From positions 186,001-250,000 of the forward strand of contig NZ_BBYG01000010.1 in the NCBI RefSeq assembly GCF_001184025.1: DNA of 64,000 nucleotides. The letters are read 5' to 3'. Within the stretch, counting starts at the first letter, position 1. Each line of letters starts with the position of its first letter. Of this stretch, positions 33,914 through 42,088 are shown one piece after another. The notes beneath the pieces were generated by a model that was given only the letters and a program-made list of their open reading frames with translations, had not been told where the DNA came from and searched no databases. The stretch is from Streptomyces maremycinicus (lineage in GTDB: Bacteria > Actinomycetota > Actinomycetes > Streptomycetales > Streptomycetaceae). The translations under genes and the position numbers were made by a program.

Positions 33914-34867
33914 ATGAGACTCTCCGCCCGTTCGCGCAGGGCGCTGTTCGCCACCGTCACCGGCTCCACCCTGGTGCTGACCGGTTGCGGCAACGGCGAC
34001 AGTGGCAGCGGCAGTTCCGACAGCGTCTCCCTCGGTTTCGTCAACGGTGGCGACACCAACTTCCACAGCTGTCTCCAGAAAGCCGTCGAGGGCCAGGCCA
34101 AGACCGCGGGAGCGAAGGTCTACACGGCCAACTCCCACCAGAACGCCGGGACCGAGCTGTCCAACATCGAGGACATGATCTCCCGCGACGTCAGCGCGCT
34201 GATCGTGCAGACGGTCAACGTCGACGCGCTCAAGGGCGACATCGCCAAGGCGAAGGCGTCCGGCATACCGATCTATCTGACCTCCGTGTCCACCAGCGAC
34301 GCCGCGGACATCCTCGGCGCGGCGGTCGTCGACCTCAAGAAGGTCGGCAGCCTCGACGCGGGCTGGATCGCCCAGGACGCGGGCACCAAGAACGTGCAGG
34401 TCGGCATCGTGGCCGGGGCTCCCGGCGCGGCCTCGGACCTGCTGGTGGGCGGCTTCAAAGGCGCTCTGCCGGCCACGGCGAAGGTCGTCGCCAACCAGCC
34501 GGGCATGTTCAACCCGGCGAAGGCCCAGGACGTGGCGGAGAACATGATCCAGGCCAATCCCGACCTGGACTACGCGTTCGTCGCCAACGAGGAGATGGCC
34601 TTCGCCGTGCGCAAGGCGTTCGACGCGGCCGGCGCGAAGGACGTCAGGATCGTCACCGTGAACGGGACCGACGAGGGCCTGGCCGCGGTCAAGAGCGGCG
34701 CGTTCTCCGCCACCGTCTCGAACTCGGCGAAGACGATCGGCGAGACGGCCGTCAAGAACGCCGTCGGGCTCCTCGGAAAAGAAAAGGTTGACAAGATTGC
34801 CGACATTCCTCTTCTGTTGGTGACCAAGGACAACCTGAGCGAGGCACCCCAGTACTGCCCGAAGTGA
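33914..34867 (+). CDS. Ribose-type ABC transporter, substrate-binding lipoprotein
   Basis: 317 residues. Signal MRLSARSRRALFATVTGSTLVLTGC with lipobox VLTGC; Gly/Ser linker; then LGFVNGGDTNFHSCLQKAVEGQAK, ISRDVSALIVQTVNVDALKGDI and IVTVNGTDEGLAAVKSG of an RbsB-like fold. ATG 33914 with AAAGG. Last gene of the CMD-ABC operon and directly upstream of the LysR gene. Because the unit belongs to an aromatic-type regulon, the ligand may be a glycosylated or oxygenated aromatic rather than a free sugar; inference. Confidence 0.92.
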   Translation: MRLSARSRRALFATVTGSTLVLTGCGNGDSGSGSSDSVSLGFVNGGDTNFHSCLQKAVEGQAKTAGAKVYTANSHQNAGTELSNIEDMISRDVSALIVQTVNVDALKGDIAKAKASGIPIYLTSVSTSDAADILGAAVVDLKKVGSLDAGWIAQDAGTKNVQVGIVAGAPGAASDLLVGGFKGALPATAKVVANQPGMFNPAKAQDVAENMIQANPDLDYAFVANEEMAFAVRKAFDAAGAKDVRIVTVNGTDEGLAAVKSGAFSATVSNSAKTIGETAVKNAVGLLGKEKVDKIADIPLLLVTKDNLSEAPQYCPK

Positions 34868-34970
34868 GGGCCCCACCGGGAAGCGGTGCCTGCCGGCGCC
34901 CCGGTTGTTCCGAGCCGCAGGAATGCTCCCGTTCTCGACGCCGCGGGCGGGAGCCGCAATCGGAGGAAAC

Positions 34971-35879
34971 ATGGACCGCTTGCTGCTGATGCACAGTTTC
35001 GTCACTGTCGCTCAGGCCGGAAGCTTCAACGGAGCCGCGAAGAAACTGGGGTCCTCCGGGTCACTGGTGTCACGGCACGTGGCCGAACTGGAACGTCAGG
35101 TGGGGGTCCGCCTGGTCAACCGCACCGCCCGCTCGGTGAGCCTCACGGAGCCGGGCCTGAGGTACGCGGAATTCGCCGCCCGCATCCTCGAGGAGATCGA
35201 CGCGCAGGACGCGGCACTCGCCGACTCGCACGACCGGGCCGAGGGCACCCTCAGCATCATCTGCCCGAAATGGATAGGCAGTCTGGACCTGGGTGACGCG
35301 ATCGCCGCCTTTTCCGCGGCCCACCCGAAGATTCAGGTCCGATTCGAACTCGGCGGAATGTCCGACCGTACCTACGATTTCCTGGACAGCGGATTCGACG
35401 TCGCATTCCACACCCGCGACCTCCGCGATTCCAGCGTCCGCCTGAAGAAGATCTCCTCCCTGCCGTTCGTGCTGTGCGGCTCGGCGGACTACATCGAACG
35501 GCGGGGCGGCCTCGCGCATCCCAACGACATCGCGGGCCACGACTGCCTGGTGCACGTCAACGACCCGGTCTGGCGCATCGGCCACGGCCACGCGAGCACC
35601 CTGCACAAGATCCGCAACATCGCCTTCTCGTCCAACTCCTACCTCGCGCTCCAGAAGGCCGCCGTGCACGGCCGGGGCATCGCCCTGCTCCCGCAGCGCC
35701 CGGCCTACGACGACCTGGTCTCCGGCGCCCTGAAGGTGCTGCTGCCCGAACTCGCCGTACCGGACCGCCCGCTGTACGCCATCTACGGCCCGGGACAGGA
35801 CACCCCGCGCAAGATCAGCGTGTTCCTGGACTTTCTCTCCGCGTGGTTCTCGCAGAACCCGATTCCCGCGATCCGGTAA
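34971..35879 (+). CDS. LysR-family transcriptional regulator
   Basis: 302 residues. HTH at about 10-60: HSFVTVAQAGSFNGAAKKLGSSGSLVSRHVAELERQVGVRLVNRTARSVSLTEPG. The effector domain starts near residue 90 (LSIICPKWIGSLDLGDAI) with FLDSGFDVAFHTRDLRDSS. ATG 34971 with CGGAGGAAAC. It lies in the same direction just before the VOC operon, which has a typical LysR-type site at about -66. It is the natural regulator of the sites at 35892, 45403 and 30660. Confidence 0.93.
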   Translation: MDRLLLMHSFVTVAQAGSFNGAAKKLGSSGSLVSRHVAELERQVGVRLVNRTARSVSLTEPGLRYAEFAARILEEIDAQDAALADSHDRAEGTLSIICPKWIGSLDLGDAIAAFSAAHPKIQVRFELGGMSDRTYDFLDSGFDVAFHTRDLRDSSVRLKKISSLPFVLCGSADYIERRGGLAHPNDIAGHDCLVHVNDPVWRIGHGHASTLHKIRNIAFSSNSYLALQKAAVHGRGIALLPQRPAYDDLVSGALKVLLPELAVPDRPLYAIYGPGQDTPRKISVFLDFLSAWFSQNPIPAIR

Positions 35880-35891
35880 TCCCGACGGCAC

Positions 35892-35910
35892 GCGCAAACA
35901 AGAGTTGCGC
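35892..35910. promoter_or_regulatory. LysR-type operator, GCGCAA-N7-TTGCGC
   Basis: Perfect 6-bp inverted repeat with a 7-base spacer, centred at 35901, about 66 bp before the predicted start point of the VOC operon, the classical position of a LysR recognition site. Confidence 0.65.
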
Positions 35911-35920
35911 ATCGGGTGGA

Positions 35921-35943
35921 GCCGGGGCCATTGAGGCCCCGGC
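35921..35943 (+). terminator. Hairpin between lysR and the VOC operon
   Basis: GCCGGGGCC-ATTGA-GGCCCCGGC, a perfect 9-bp stem. It ends lysR transcription and lies between the LysR site and the operon's -10. Confidence 0.65.
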
Positions 35944-35960
35944 CACCCCCTACCTACGCT
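35931..35960 (+). promoter_or_regulatory. Promoter of the VOC-ALDH-FAH operon
   Basis: TTGAGG (35931-35936), 18 bp, TACGCT (35955-35960), 28 bp before the ATG. The poor -35 overlaps the terminator loop and fits an activator-dependent promoter. Confidence 0.45.
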
Positions 35961-35988
35961 CACCAGGCGACCCGGAAACGAGGAATGC

Positions 35989-36909
35989 ATGGGAATCCAG
36001 AGAATCGAATCGGTCACCTACGGCATCGACGACCTCGACGCATGCGTCCGGTTCTTCGACGACTTCGGTCTGTTCCTGGTGGAGCGGAGCGAGGAACACG
36101 CCGTCTTCGAGACCCTCGCCGGGCAGACGCTCCACCTCGACACCGCCCCGAACCCGCTCCTGCCGCCGCCGGTGGAGGAGGGGCCCACCCTGCGCGAGGT
36201 CGTCTGGGGCGTCGACACCCCGGAGGAGCTGGCCCGGCTCGCCGAGGCGGCCGGCCGCCGGCGCGCGGTGCGCGAGAGCGCCGACGGTGTCCTGCACACC
36301 GTCGACCTCAGCGGCTTCGGCGTGGGCCTCACCCTCGCCCGGCCGAAGCCGGTCACCGTCACCCCCCGTCCCGCCAACGCGACGGGCGCCGTCCACCGCT
36401 GGAACACGGCACTGGAGCCGCTCACGCGCGCGTACCCGCTGCGCATGTGCCATGTGGCGCTGAACATCGCCAAGGCGGGCAAGGACGAGGCCGTCGCCTT
36501 CTACACCGACGTCCTCGGCTTCCGGCCGACCGACGTCGTCGAGCCGATGGGCGTCTTCATGCAGGCCCCGGGCGACGACGACCAGCACACCATGCTGCTC
36601 TGCCACCGCCCGGACCGGGTCGGCGTCAACCACATCGCCTACGAGGTGCCCGGTTTCGACGATGTCATCGAGGGCGGCAACCACATGATCGAGAAGGGCT
36701 GGCGGGAAGCCCGCCGGCTCGGCCGTCACACCGTCGGCTCGAACGTCTTCCGCTTCCTGCACGCCCCGTGCGGGGGCCGCGTCGAGTACGCCGCCGACAT
36801 GGACCGCGTCGACGACACCTACGAGACCCGCGTCCACGAGACCACCCCGCCGCACCACATCTGGGCGCTGCGCACGAACCGCGACCAGGAGGCCGGCACC
36901 GCCTCCTGA
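35989..36909 (+). CDS. VOC-superfamily extradiol-type dioxygenase
   Basis: 306 residues in two VOC modules. Metal ligands in the second module: His in RMCHVALNI, His in GVNHIAYEV, Glu in GGRVEYAAD. Upstream of the Glu is GRHTVGSNVFRFLHAPCGG, which lines up with the extradiol signature but has Phe where the catalytic Tyr is expected. So it is a ring-cleavage-type fold with an altered active site. First gene of a seven-gene run with ALDH and FAH-family genes next, the order used in meta-cleavage pathways. Substrate unknown. Confidence 0.88.
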   Translation: MGIQRIESVTYGIDDLDACVRFFDDFGLFLVERSEEHAVFETLAGQTLHLDTAPNPLLPPPVEEGPTLREVVWGVDTPEELARLAEAAGRRRAVRESADGVLHTVDLSGFGVGLTLARPKPVTVTPRPANATGAVHRWNTALEPLTRAYPLRMCHVALNIAKAGKDEAVAFYTDVLGFRPTDVVEPMGVFMQAPGDDDQHTMLLCHRPDRVGVNHIAYEVPGFDDVIEGGNHMIEKGWREARRLGRHTVGSNVFRFLHAPCGGRVEYAADMDRVDDTYETRVHETTPPHHIWALRTNRDQEAGTAS

Positions 36910-36998
36910 GCCGTTCCGCCCCGCCGCGCGGCCCCGTCGATCCGCCCGCCTCATCGATCCCGCCTCATCGACTCTCCAGCCTGAGAGGGCACCCACCC

Positions 36999-38447
36999 AT
37001 GACCACCGACCACGGCTACCCCGCCGTCCGCCTCCACATCGCGGGCGAGTGGTGCCAGGGCGGCACCGGACGTACCGCCCCGATCGTGAACCCGGCCACC
37101 GAAGAGGTGATCGGACACGTACCCCTGGCCGCCCCCGCCGACCTGGACCGCGCCCTCGAAGCCGCCGCGGCTGGCTTCAAGGTGTGGCGCGCGACGCCGG
37201 TCGCCGAACGCACCGCAGTCCTGCACGCCGCCGCCGACCTGCTGACCGGGCGCGCCGCCGAGATCGGCCGGATCATGACCCTGGAGCAGGGCAAACCGCT
37301 CGCCGAGGCGACCGGTGAGGCCCGCCGGGTGGCCGGCACCCTGCGCTGGCACGCCGACGACGCCCGCCGCGCCTACGGCCGGATCATCCCCGCCGAGCCC
37401 GGCACGCTCCTCACCGTCCGCCGTGAGCCGATCGGCCCGGTCGCCGCCTTCGTGCCGTGGAACTTCCCGGCGGGCGGCCCGATGCGCAAGATCTCCGCCG
37501 CGCTCGCCGCCGGCTGCTCGATCGTCGTCAAGGCCTCCGAGGAGACCCCGGCGACCGCCATGGAACTGGTGCGCTGCTTCACCGACGCGGGGCTCCCGGC
37601 CGGGGTGCTGAACCTCGTCTTCGGCGAGCCCGCCGAGGTCTCCGCCCACCTGATCGCCTCCCCGGTGGTCCGGCTGGTCGCCTTCACCGGCTCGGTGCCG
37701 GTCGGAAAGCTGCTGGCCGCGCAGGCCGGCCAGGTCATGAAGCCGTCGCTGATGGAACTCGGCGGCCATGCCCCGGTGATCGTCTGCGCGGACGCCGACC
37801 CGGTATCGGCCGCCCGCAAGGCCGCCCGGGCGAAGTTCGCCAACGCCGGCCAGGTCTGCACCTCGCCGAGCCGCTTCCTCGTCCACGAGAGCCTCGTGGA
37901 CGAGTTCACCGCCGAGTTCGTGAAGGCCGCCGAGGCGGTGGTCGTCGGTGACGGACTCGAGCCGGGCACCACCATGGGTCCCCTGGCCAACGCACGCCGA
38001 CTGGAGTCCCTGGAGCGGCTCACCGCCGACGCCGTCGCGCGCGGCGCCAAGGTCCTCACCGGCGGCGAGCGTGCAGACCGGCCGGGCTACTTCTTCGCGC
38101 CGACCGTCCTGACCGACGTCCCCGAGGACGCCGAGCTGCTGCACGAGGAACCGTTCGGACCGATCGCGCCGATCGTGCCGTTCGCCGACCTCGACGAGGC
38201 CCTCGCCGTCGCCAACGCGCTGCCGTACGGCCTCGCCGCCTACGGCTTCACCGACTCCGCCGCGACCGCCGAGAAGCTCTCCGCCGAACTGGAGGCCGGG
38301 ATCCTCTCCCTGAACCACTGCGGCGGCTCCGTCCACGAGGCGCCCTCCGGCGGCGTCAAGGACAGCGGCTACGGCCGGGAGGGCGGGCCGGAGGCGCTGG
38401 ACGCCTACCTGGTCACCAAGCGCGTCTCCCACCAGCTGGCGCCATGA
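36999..38447 (+). CDS. Aldehyde dehydrogenase family protein
   Basis: 482 residues. FVPWNFPAGGPMRK (NAD/substrate loop), catalytic Glu in MELGGHAPVIV, catalytic Cys in FANAGQVCTSPSRF, and EEPFGPIAPIVPF near the end. In meta-cleavage operons this slot oxidises the semialdehyde made by the dioxygenase before it; succinate-semialdehyde-type enzymes look the same. ATG 36999. Ends with a 4-bp overlap with the FAH-family gene. Confidence 0.93.
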   Translation: MTTDHGYPAVRLHIAGEWCQGGTGRTAPIVNPATEEVIGHVPLAAPADLDRALEAAAAGFKVWRATPVAERTAVLHAAADLLTGRAAEIGRIMTLEQGKPLAEATGEARRVAGTLRWHADDARRAYGRIIPAEPGTLLTVRREPIGPVAAFVPWNFPAGGPMRKISAALAAGCSIVVKASEETPATAMELVRCFTDAGLPAGVLNLVFGEPAEVSAHLIASPVVRLVAFTGSVPVGKLLAAQAGQVMKPSLMELGGHAPVIVCADADPVSAARKAARAKFANAGQVCTSPSRFLVHESLVDEFTAEFVKAAEAVVVGDGLEPGTTMGPLANARRLESLERLTADAVARGAKVLTGGERADRPGYFFAPTVLTDVPEDAELLHEEPFGPIAPIVPFADLDEALAVANALPYGLAAYGFTDSAATAEKLSAELEAGILSLNHCGGSVHEAPSGGVKDSGYGREGGPEALDAYLVTKRVSHQLAP

Positions 38448-39235
38448 GGTACGCACGGCTCGCGGTCGACGGACGGACGCGATGGGGCCGGGTGGGGGAG
38501 GCCGACGTGGAGCTGCTGTCCGGCTCCCCGCTGGCAGGCGATGCCGAGGTCGTCGGGACCGTCCGGCGGGACACGGCCGACTGGCTGCCGCCCGTCGTCC
38601 CGCCCGTGTTCTACGCGGTCGGCCTGAACTACCCCCGGCACATCGCGCACGCCGCCCGGCTCGGCAATCCGGCCGCCGTCACGCCGGACCGCCCGGAGGT
38701 CGGCTACCGCGCCAACAACGCCCTCACCGGCCACCGTTCACCCATCGTGAAGCCGGCCGGGGCCGAGGGACGGTTCGAGGCCGAACCCGAACTGGTCGCC
38801 GTCATCGGCCGTACGGTCCGGCACGCCTCCTACGAGGAGGCCCGCGGATCCGTCTTCGGCTGGACCATCGGCAACGACGTCAGCGCCCGCACCTGGCAGC
38901 ACCAGGACCGCACCCTGTGGCGCAGCAAGAACAGCGACACCTTCAAGCCGATGGGCCCGTGGATCGAGACCGACGTCGACGCCCTGGCGCAGACCACCAC
39001 CTTGCGGGTCAACGGCGCGGAGCGGGCCTCGTTCCCCACCGGAGACATGGTCTTCGACCCCTTCGACTACATCGTCGAGATCACCCGGCACATCACCATG
39101 CGGCCCGGGGACGTGCTGTGGATGGGCGCCGAGTCGACCTGCGCGATCGAGCCCGGGGACACCGTGGAGATCGAGATCAGCGGTATCGGTGTGCTGTCCA
39201 ACCCCGTTCACCTCGAAGGGAACCACCAGTCATGA
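38444..39235 (+). CDS. Fumarylacetoacetate hydrolase (FAH) family protein
   Basis: 263 residues. VGLNYPRHIAHAARLG, KPAGAEGRFEAEPELVAVIG with the E-x-E metal ligands, FGWTIGNDVSARTWQ, and IEPGDTVEIEISGIGVLSNPV are the FAH C-terminal-domain motifs (HpaG/2-hydroxyhepta-2,4-diene-1,7-dioate isomerase and acylpyruvase branch). It would isomerise, decarboxylate or hydrolyse the oxidised ring-cleavage product. Overlaps both neighbours by four bases. Confidence 0.92.
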   Translation: MRYARLAVDGRTRWGRVGEADVELLSGSPLAGDAEVVGTVRRDTADWLPPVVPPVFYAVGLNYPRHIAHAARLGNPAAVTPDRPEVGYRANNALTGHRSPIVKPAGAEGRFEAEPELVAVIGRTVRHASYEEARGSVFGWTIGNDVSARTWQHQDRTLWRSKNSDTFKPMGPWIETDVDALAQTTTLRVNGAERASFPTGDMVFDPFDYIVEITRHITMRPGDVLWMGAESTCAIEPGDTVEIEISGIGVLSNPVHLEGNHQS

Positions 39236-39603
39236 GCGCGGAACCCCGCTACATCCACCACGTCAACTTCCCCACCACCGACCCCGACCGCACCGCCGCC
39301 TGGTACACGAAGGTCTTCGGCATGAAGCGGATCATGCCCAAGTCCAACACCCGGGTCGTGCTGATGACCCGCGGCAACTTCGACCTGCACTTCACCCCGG
39401 TCGAGGAGATGGAGCGCATGGCGCCCTATCACTTCGCCGTCGAGGTCGACGACTGGGACGACTTCCTGGCGCACCTCGGCGAGCTGGGCATCCGGCACAC
39501 CCGGCCCATCCAACGCCCGGAGAACCAGTCGAAGTTCTGCTACATCCACGACCCCGACCACACCATGATCGAGATCGTGTACCACGCTAAGCGCCCCAGC
39601 TGA
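39232..39603 (+). CDS. Small VOC-family protein
   Basis: 123-residue single VOC module: YIHHVNFPTTDPDRTAAWYTKVFGMKR at the start, PYHFAVEVDDWDDFLAHL in the middle and FCYIHDPDHTMIEIVYH at the end, so His, His and Glu metal-ligand positions are present. Overlaps the FAH stop by four bases. A second small VOC enzyme in a ring-cleavage operon may be an isomerase or a partner; not known. Confidence 0.88.
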   Translation: MSAEPRYIHHVNFPTTDPDRTAAWYTKVFGMKRIMPKSNTRVVLMTRGNFDLHFTPVEEMERMAPYHFAVEVDDWDDFLAHLGELGIRHTRPIQRPENQSKFCYIHDPDHTMIEIVYHAKRPS

Positions 39604-39645
39604 TCACGCGCCCGACCGATCAACCCCGTTGAGGAGCTCCCTCCC

Positions 39646-40431
39646 ATGCCTCTCGCCGACTCCGACGGCACCTCCCTCTACTACGAGCGCCACGGCAGCG
39701 GTCCGGCGATCCTGTTCGTGCACGGCAGCGGCGGCCACCACGCCGCCTGGTGGCAGCAGGTCGCCGCGCTGCGCGACGAGTTCACCGTGGTCACCCTCGA
39801 CCTGCGCGGCTTCGGCAAGTCCGACTCGACCATGGCGGAGTTCGACGGCCAGGACTTTCCCGGTGACGTCGTCGCCGTCCTCGACCAGGAGGACCTGACC
39901 GACGTCATGCTGGTGGGGCAGTCCATCGGCTCCGTCGCCGCCCTGCGGGCCGGCCTGCTGCGCCCCGAACGCGTCTCCTGTGTCGTCCTCGGCCACTCGC
40001 TGGGCGGCATCAGCCATCCCGAACTGAAGGAACTGGCCGCCGCCGACCGCGCCGAGGCCGTCAGACTCCCCGTCATCGACCGGCTGCTGACCAAGACCTT
40101 CCAGCGCGAGCGGGCCGACCTCACCTTCCTGTTCCAGCAGATGGGCACCTTCAACGTCGCCAGGATGCAGGACCTGCGCAACCTCGACACCGACGGCCCC
40201 TCCCTGGAGGAGATCGAGGCCTCGGGCGTCCGGGTCGCCTTCCTCGCGGGCGAGAAGGACGCCGTACTGAGCGTCGAGACGGTGACCCGCGCCCACGAAC
40301 TGCTGGCCGGCTCGCACCTGGAGATCGTCCCGGGCGCCCCGCACTCCATGTACTGGGAGACGCCCCAGGCCTACAACGAGGCCGTCGCCCGTCTGCGCCG
40401 CACCCTCACCGCACCGAAGGAAGCAGCATGA
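39646..40431 (+). CDS. Alpha/beta hydrolase
   Basis: 261 residues. FVHGSGGHHAAW (oxyanion), nucleophile elbow GQSIGSV, acid in LAGEKDAVLS and base in PGAPHSMYWE, a full triad. GAGGAG before the ATG. In this operon it may hydrolyse a C-C bond of a ring-cleavage product or an ester of the aromatic substrate; the sequence does not decide. Confidence 0.9.
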   Translation: MPLADSDGTSLYYERHGSGPAILFVHGSGGHHAAWWQQVAALRDEFTVVTLDLRGFGKSDSTMAEFDGQDFPGDVVAVLDQEDLTDVMLVGQSIGSVAALRAGLLRPERVSCVVLGHSLGGISHPELKELAAADRAEAVRLPVIDRLLTKTFQRERADLTFLFQQMGTFNVARMQDLRNLDTDGPSLEEIEASGVRVAFLAGEKDAVLSVETVTRAHELLAGSHLEIVPGAPHSMYWETPQAYNEAVARLRRTLTAPKEAA

Positions 40432-40904
40432 GCAGCCTGACCCTGGCCGCCGCCGAGGAGATCATCGAGGCCGCCACCCGGCGGGCCCGGGCCGTGGGAA
40501 AGGCGGTGAGCGTCGCCGTCGTGGACGCCGGCGGCTTCCCCATCGCCATCCGCCGCCCCGACGGGGCCCGCCCCCTCACCCCCGACATCGCCCGCGCCAA
40601 GGCGTACACAGCGGCCGTCATGCAGCGGCCCGGCGCGATGCTGAAGAAGTGGCAGGAGAGCCAGCCCGTCTTCTTCGCCCAGCTCTCCCAACTCCCCGGC
40701 GCGGCCATGCCGATCATGGCCACCGAGGGCAGCGTCACCATCAAGAAGGACGGCGAGATCATCGGCGGCCTCGGCATCGCCGGCGGCACCGCGGACGAGG
40801 ACCAGACCATCGCCGACGAGGTGCTCGCCTCCCTCGGCTACGAGCTGGAGTTCGCCGCCTGGGGTGTCGCGGGCGGCCCCGCCGGGCCCGGAAAGGACGC
40901 GTGA
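40428..40904 (+). CDS. HbpS/GlcG-like haem-binding family protein (DUF336)
   Basis: 158 residues. AVSVAVVDAGGFPIAIRRPDGARP, then ARAKAYTAAVMQRP, and the C-terminal GLGIAGGTADEDQTIADEVL fit the GlcG/HbpS (DUF336) family, known from the extracellular haem-binding HbpS of Streptomyces and from many catabolic operons where its role is unclear. No signal peptide, so it is cytoplasmic here. ATG overlaps the hydrolase stop by four bases. Confidence 0.88.
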   Translation: MSSLTLAAAEEIIEAATRRARAVGKAVSVAVVDAGGFPIAIRRPDGARPLTPDIARAKAYTAAVMQRPGAMLKKWQESQPVFFAQLSQLPGAAMPIMATEGSVTIKKDGEIIGGLGIAGGTADEDQTIADEVLASLGYELEFAAWGVAGGPAGPGKDA

Positions 40905-40907
40905 CCC

Positions 40908-41936
40908 ATGGCGGACACGTTCAACTACCGCATCGACCACCACGGCAGCCTGGTCCGTCCCGCCGAACTGGTCGCCGCCCGCGCGGCCGGCGACCCGGAG
41001 GCCCGGGCGGCCGCCGAGCGGCGGGCGGTCGAGGATGCGGTCGTCCTCCAGCGCAGGCTCCGCTCGACCGTCGTCACCGACGGCGACTTCCCCCGCGAGG
41101 ACTTCCGCGGCGCCGTCCTCGACGCCGTGACCGGTTTCCGCCGCACCGACGAGGTCGGTCCGGACGGCCTGGTCGGCTGGGTCGCCGAGTCCCTGCCCAA
41201 GGCGAACGGCCCGCTGCTCGCCGACTGGGCGGACCGGCTCACCGCGCTGACGGTGATCGCGCCCAAGGTCTCGCTGCCCTCCCCGGCCTACCTCGCCGCG
41301 ACCACCTACCGCCCCGGCCTCGGGGTGGCCTCCGCACGCGAACTGGGCGAGGCCCTCGCGGAGATCGTCCAGGCGGAGATCGAGCTGCTGGTGTCGAGGG
41401 GAGTACGGCTGATCCAGCTCAACAACCCCTTGCTGCTGGGCCAGTTGGCGGTGGAGCCGGCCGACCCCGGGGCTCTGTCCTTCGAGGACGCGCTGGCCGT
41501 CGAGGCCCTCGCCGTACGCCTCGACGAACGCCCCGAGGGGGTACGGATCGGGGTTGCCCCCGGCCATGCCGCCCCCGCGGCGGTGGACCGGGCACGCGCC
41601 GAGCGGCTGTACGGCGCGGTACCCGCCGACCGCTGGATCCTGCCCCTCGACCAGGGCACCGGGGCCGAGCTGGACCTCGTCAGGGCGCTGCCGGAGGACC
41701 GGGACGTCTGCCTGGGCGTGGTCGACGCCACCGTGCCCCAACTCGAGGACATCGACACGGTGATGGCCCGCATCGACGCCGTCGGTGAGTTCAAGGACCT
41801 CGAGGACGCGGCCGTGTCGCCGTCCCGGGGCTTCGCCGACGTGGCGAGCCGTCCGCTGCTGACGGCGGAGGAACAGCGCAGGAAGATCGTGCTGGTCGAG
41901 ACGGTCGCCCGCTACGTCTGGGGCAACGAGTTCTGA
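40908..41936 (+). CDS. MetE C-terminal-domain-like protein, apparently without zinc ligands
   Basis: 342 residues with the barrel of cobalamin-independent methionine synthase (LPSPAYLAATTYRP, LGEALAEIVQAEIELLVSRGVRLIQLNNPLL, and a C-terminal SPSRGFADV). The MetE zinc ligands are His-x-Cys and a later Cys in NPDCGLKT; here the last motif reads SPSRGF and the only Cys I can see is in DVCLGV. It is therefore probably not a methionine synthase. A role in taking a methyl or other one-carbon unit off the substrate is speculation. Starts three bases after the HbpS-like stop; last gene of the operon. Confidence 0.85.
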   Translation: MADTFNYRIDHHGSLVRPAELVAARAAGDPEARAAAERRAVEDAVVLQRRLRSTVVTDGDFPREDFRGAVLDAVTGFRRTDEVGPDGLVGWVAESLPKANGPLLADWADRLTALTVIAPKVSLPSPAYLAATTYRPGLGVASARELGEALAEIVQAEIELLVSRGVRLIQLNNPLLLGQLAVEPADPGALSFEDALAVEALAVRLDERPEGVRIGVAPGHAAPAAVDRARAERLYGAVPADRWILPLDQGTGAELDLVRALPEDRDVCLGVVDATVPQLEDIDTVMARIDAVGEFKDLEDAAVSPSRGFADVASRPLLTAEEQRRKIVLVETVARYVWGNEF

Positions 41937-41945
41937 CGGCGGAGG

Positions 41946-41985
41946 ACCGGGGCCGGGCGACTCGCGCGAGTCGCCCGGCCCCGGT
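41946..41985. terminator. 40-bp perfect palindromic terminator
   Basis: ACCGGGGCCGGGCGACTCG and its exact complement with a 2-base centre CG, nine bp after the MetE-like stop. Closes the seven-gene operon; the convergent small gene follows at 42089. Confidence 0.8.
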
Positions 41986-42088
41986 CTCACGGCGCACCGT
42001 CCGGTGGCGCCCGTTCCACGGTGTCCCGTCCCGGGACGCCTGTCCCACCGTGCCCGGCCGGGCGGCACCCGCCCCGCGCACCCTGGCG

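Noticed and set aside
34771..34800. AAGGTTGACAAGATTG, similar to the GntR operator
   Set aside because: It lies inside the coding end of the binding-protein gene and lacks the palindromic arms.
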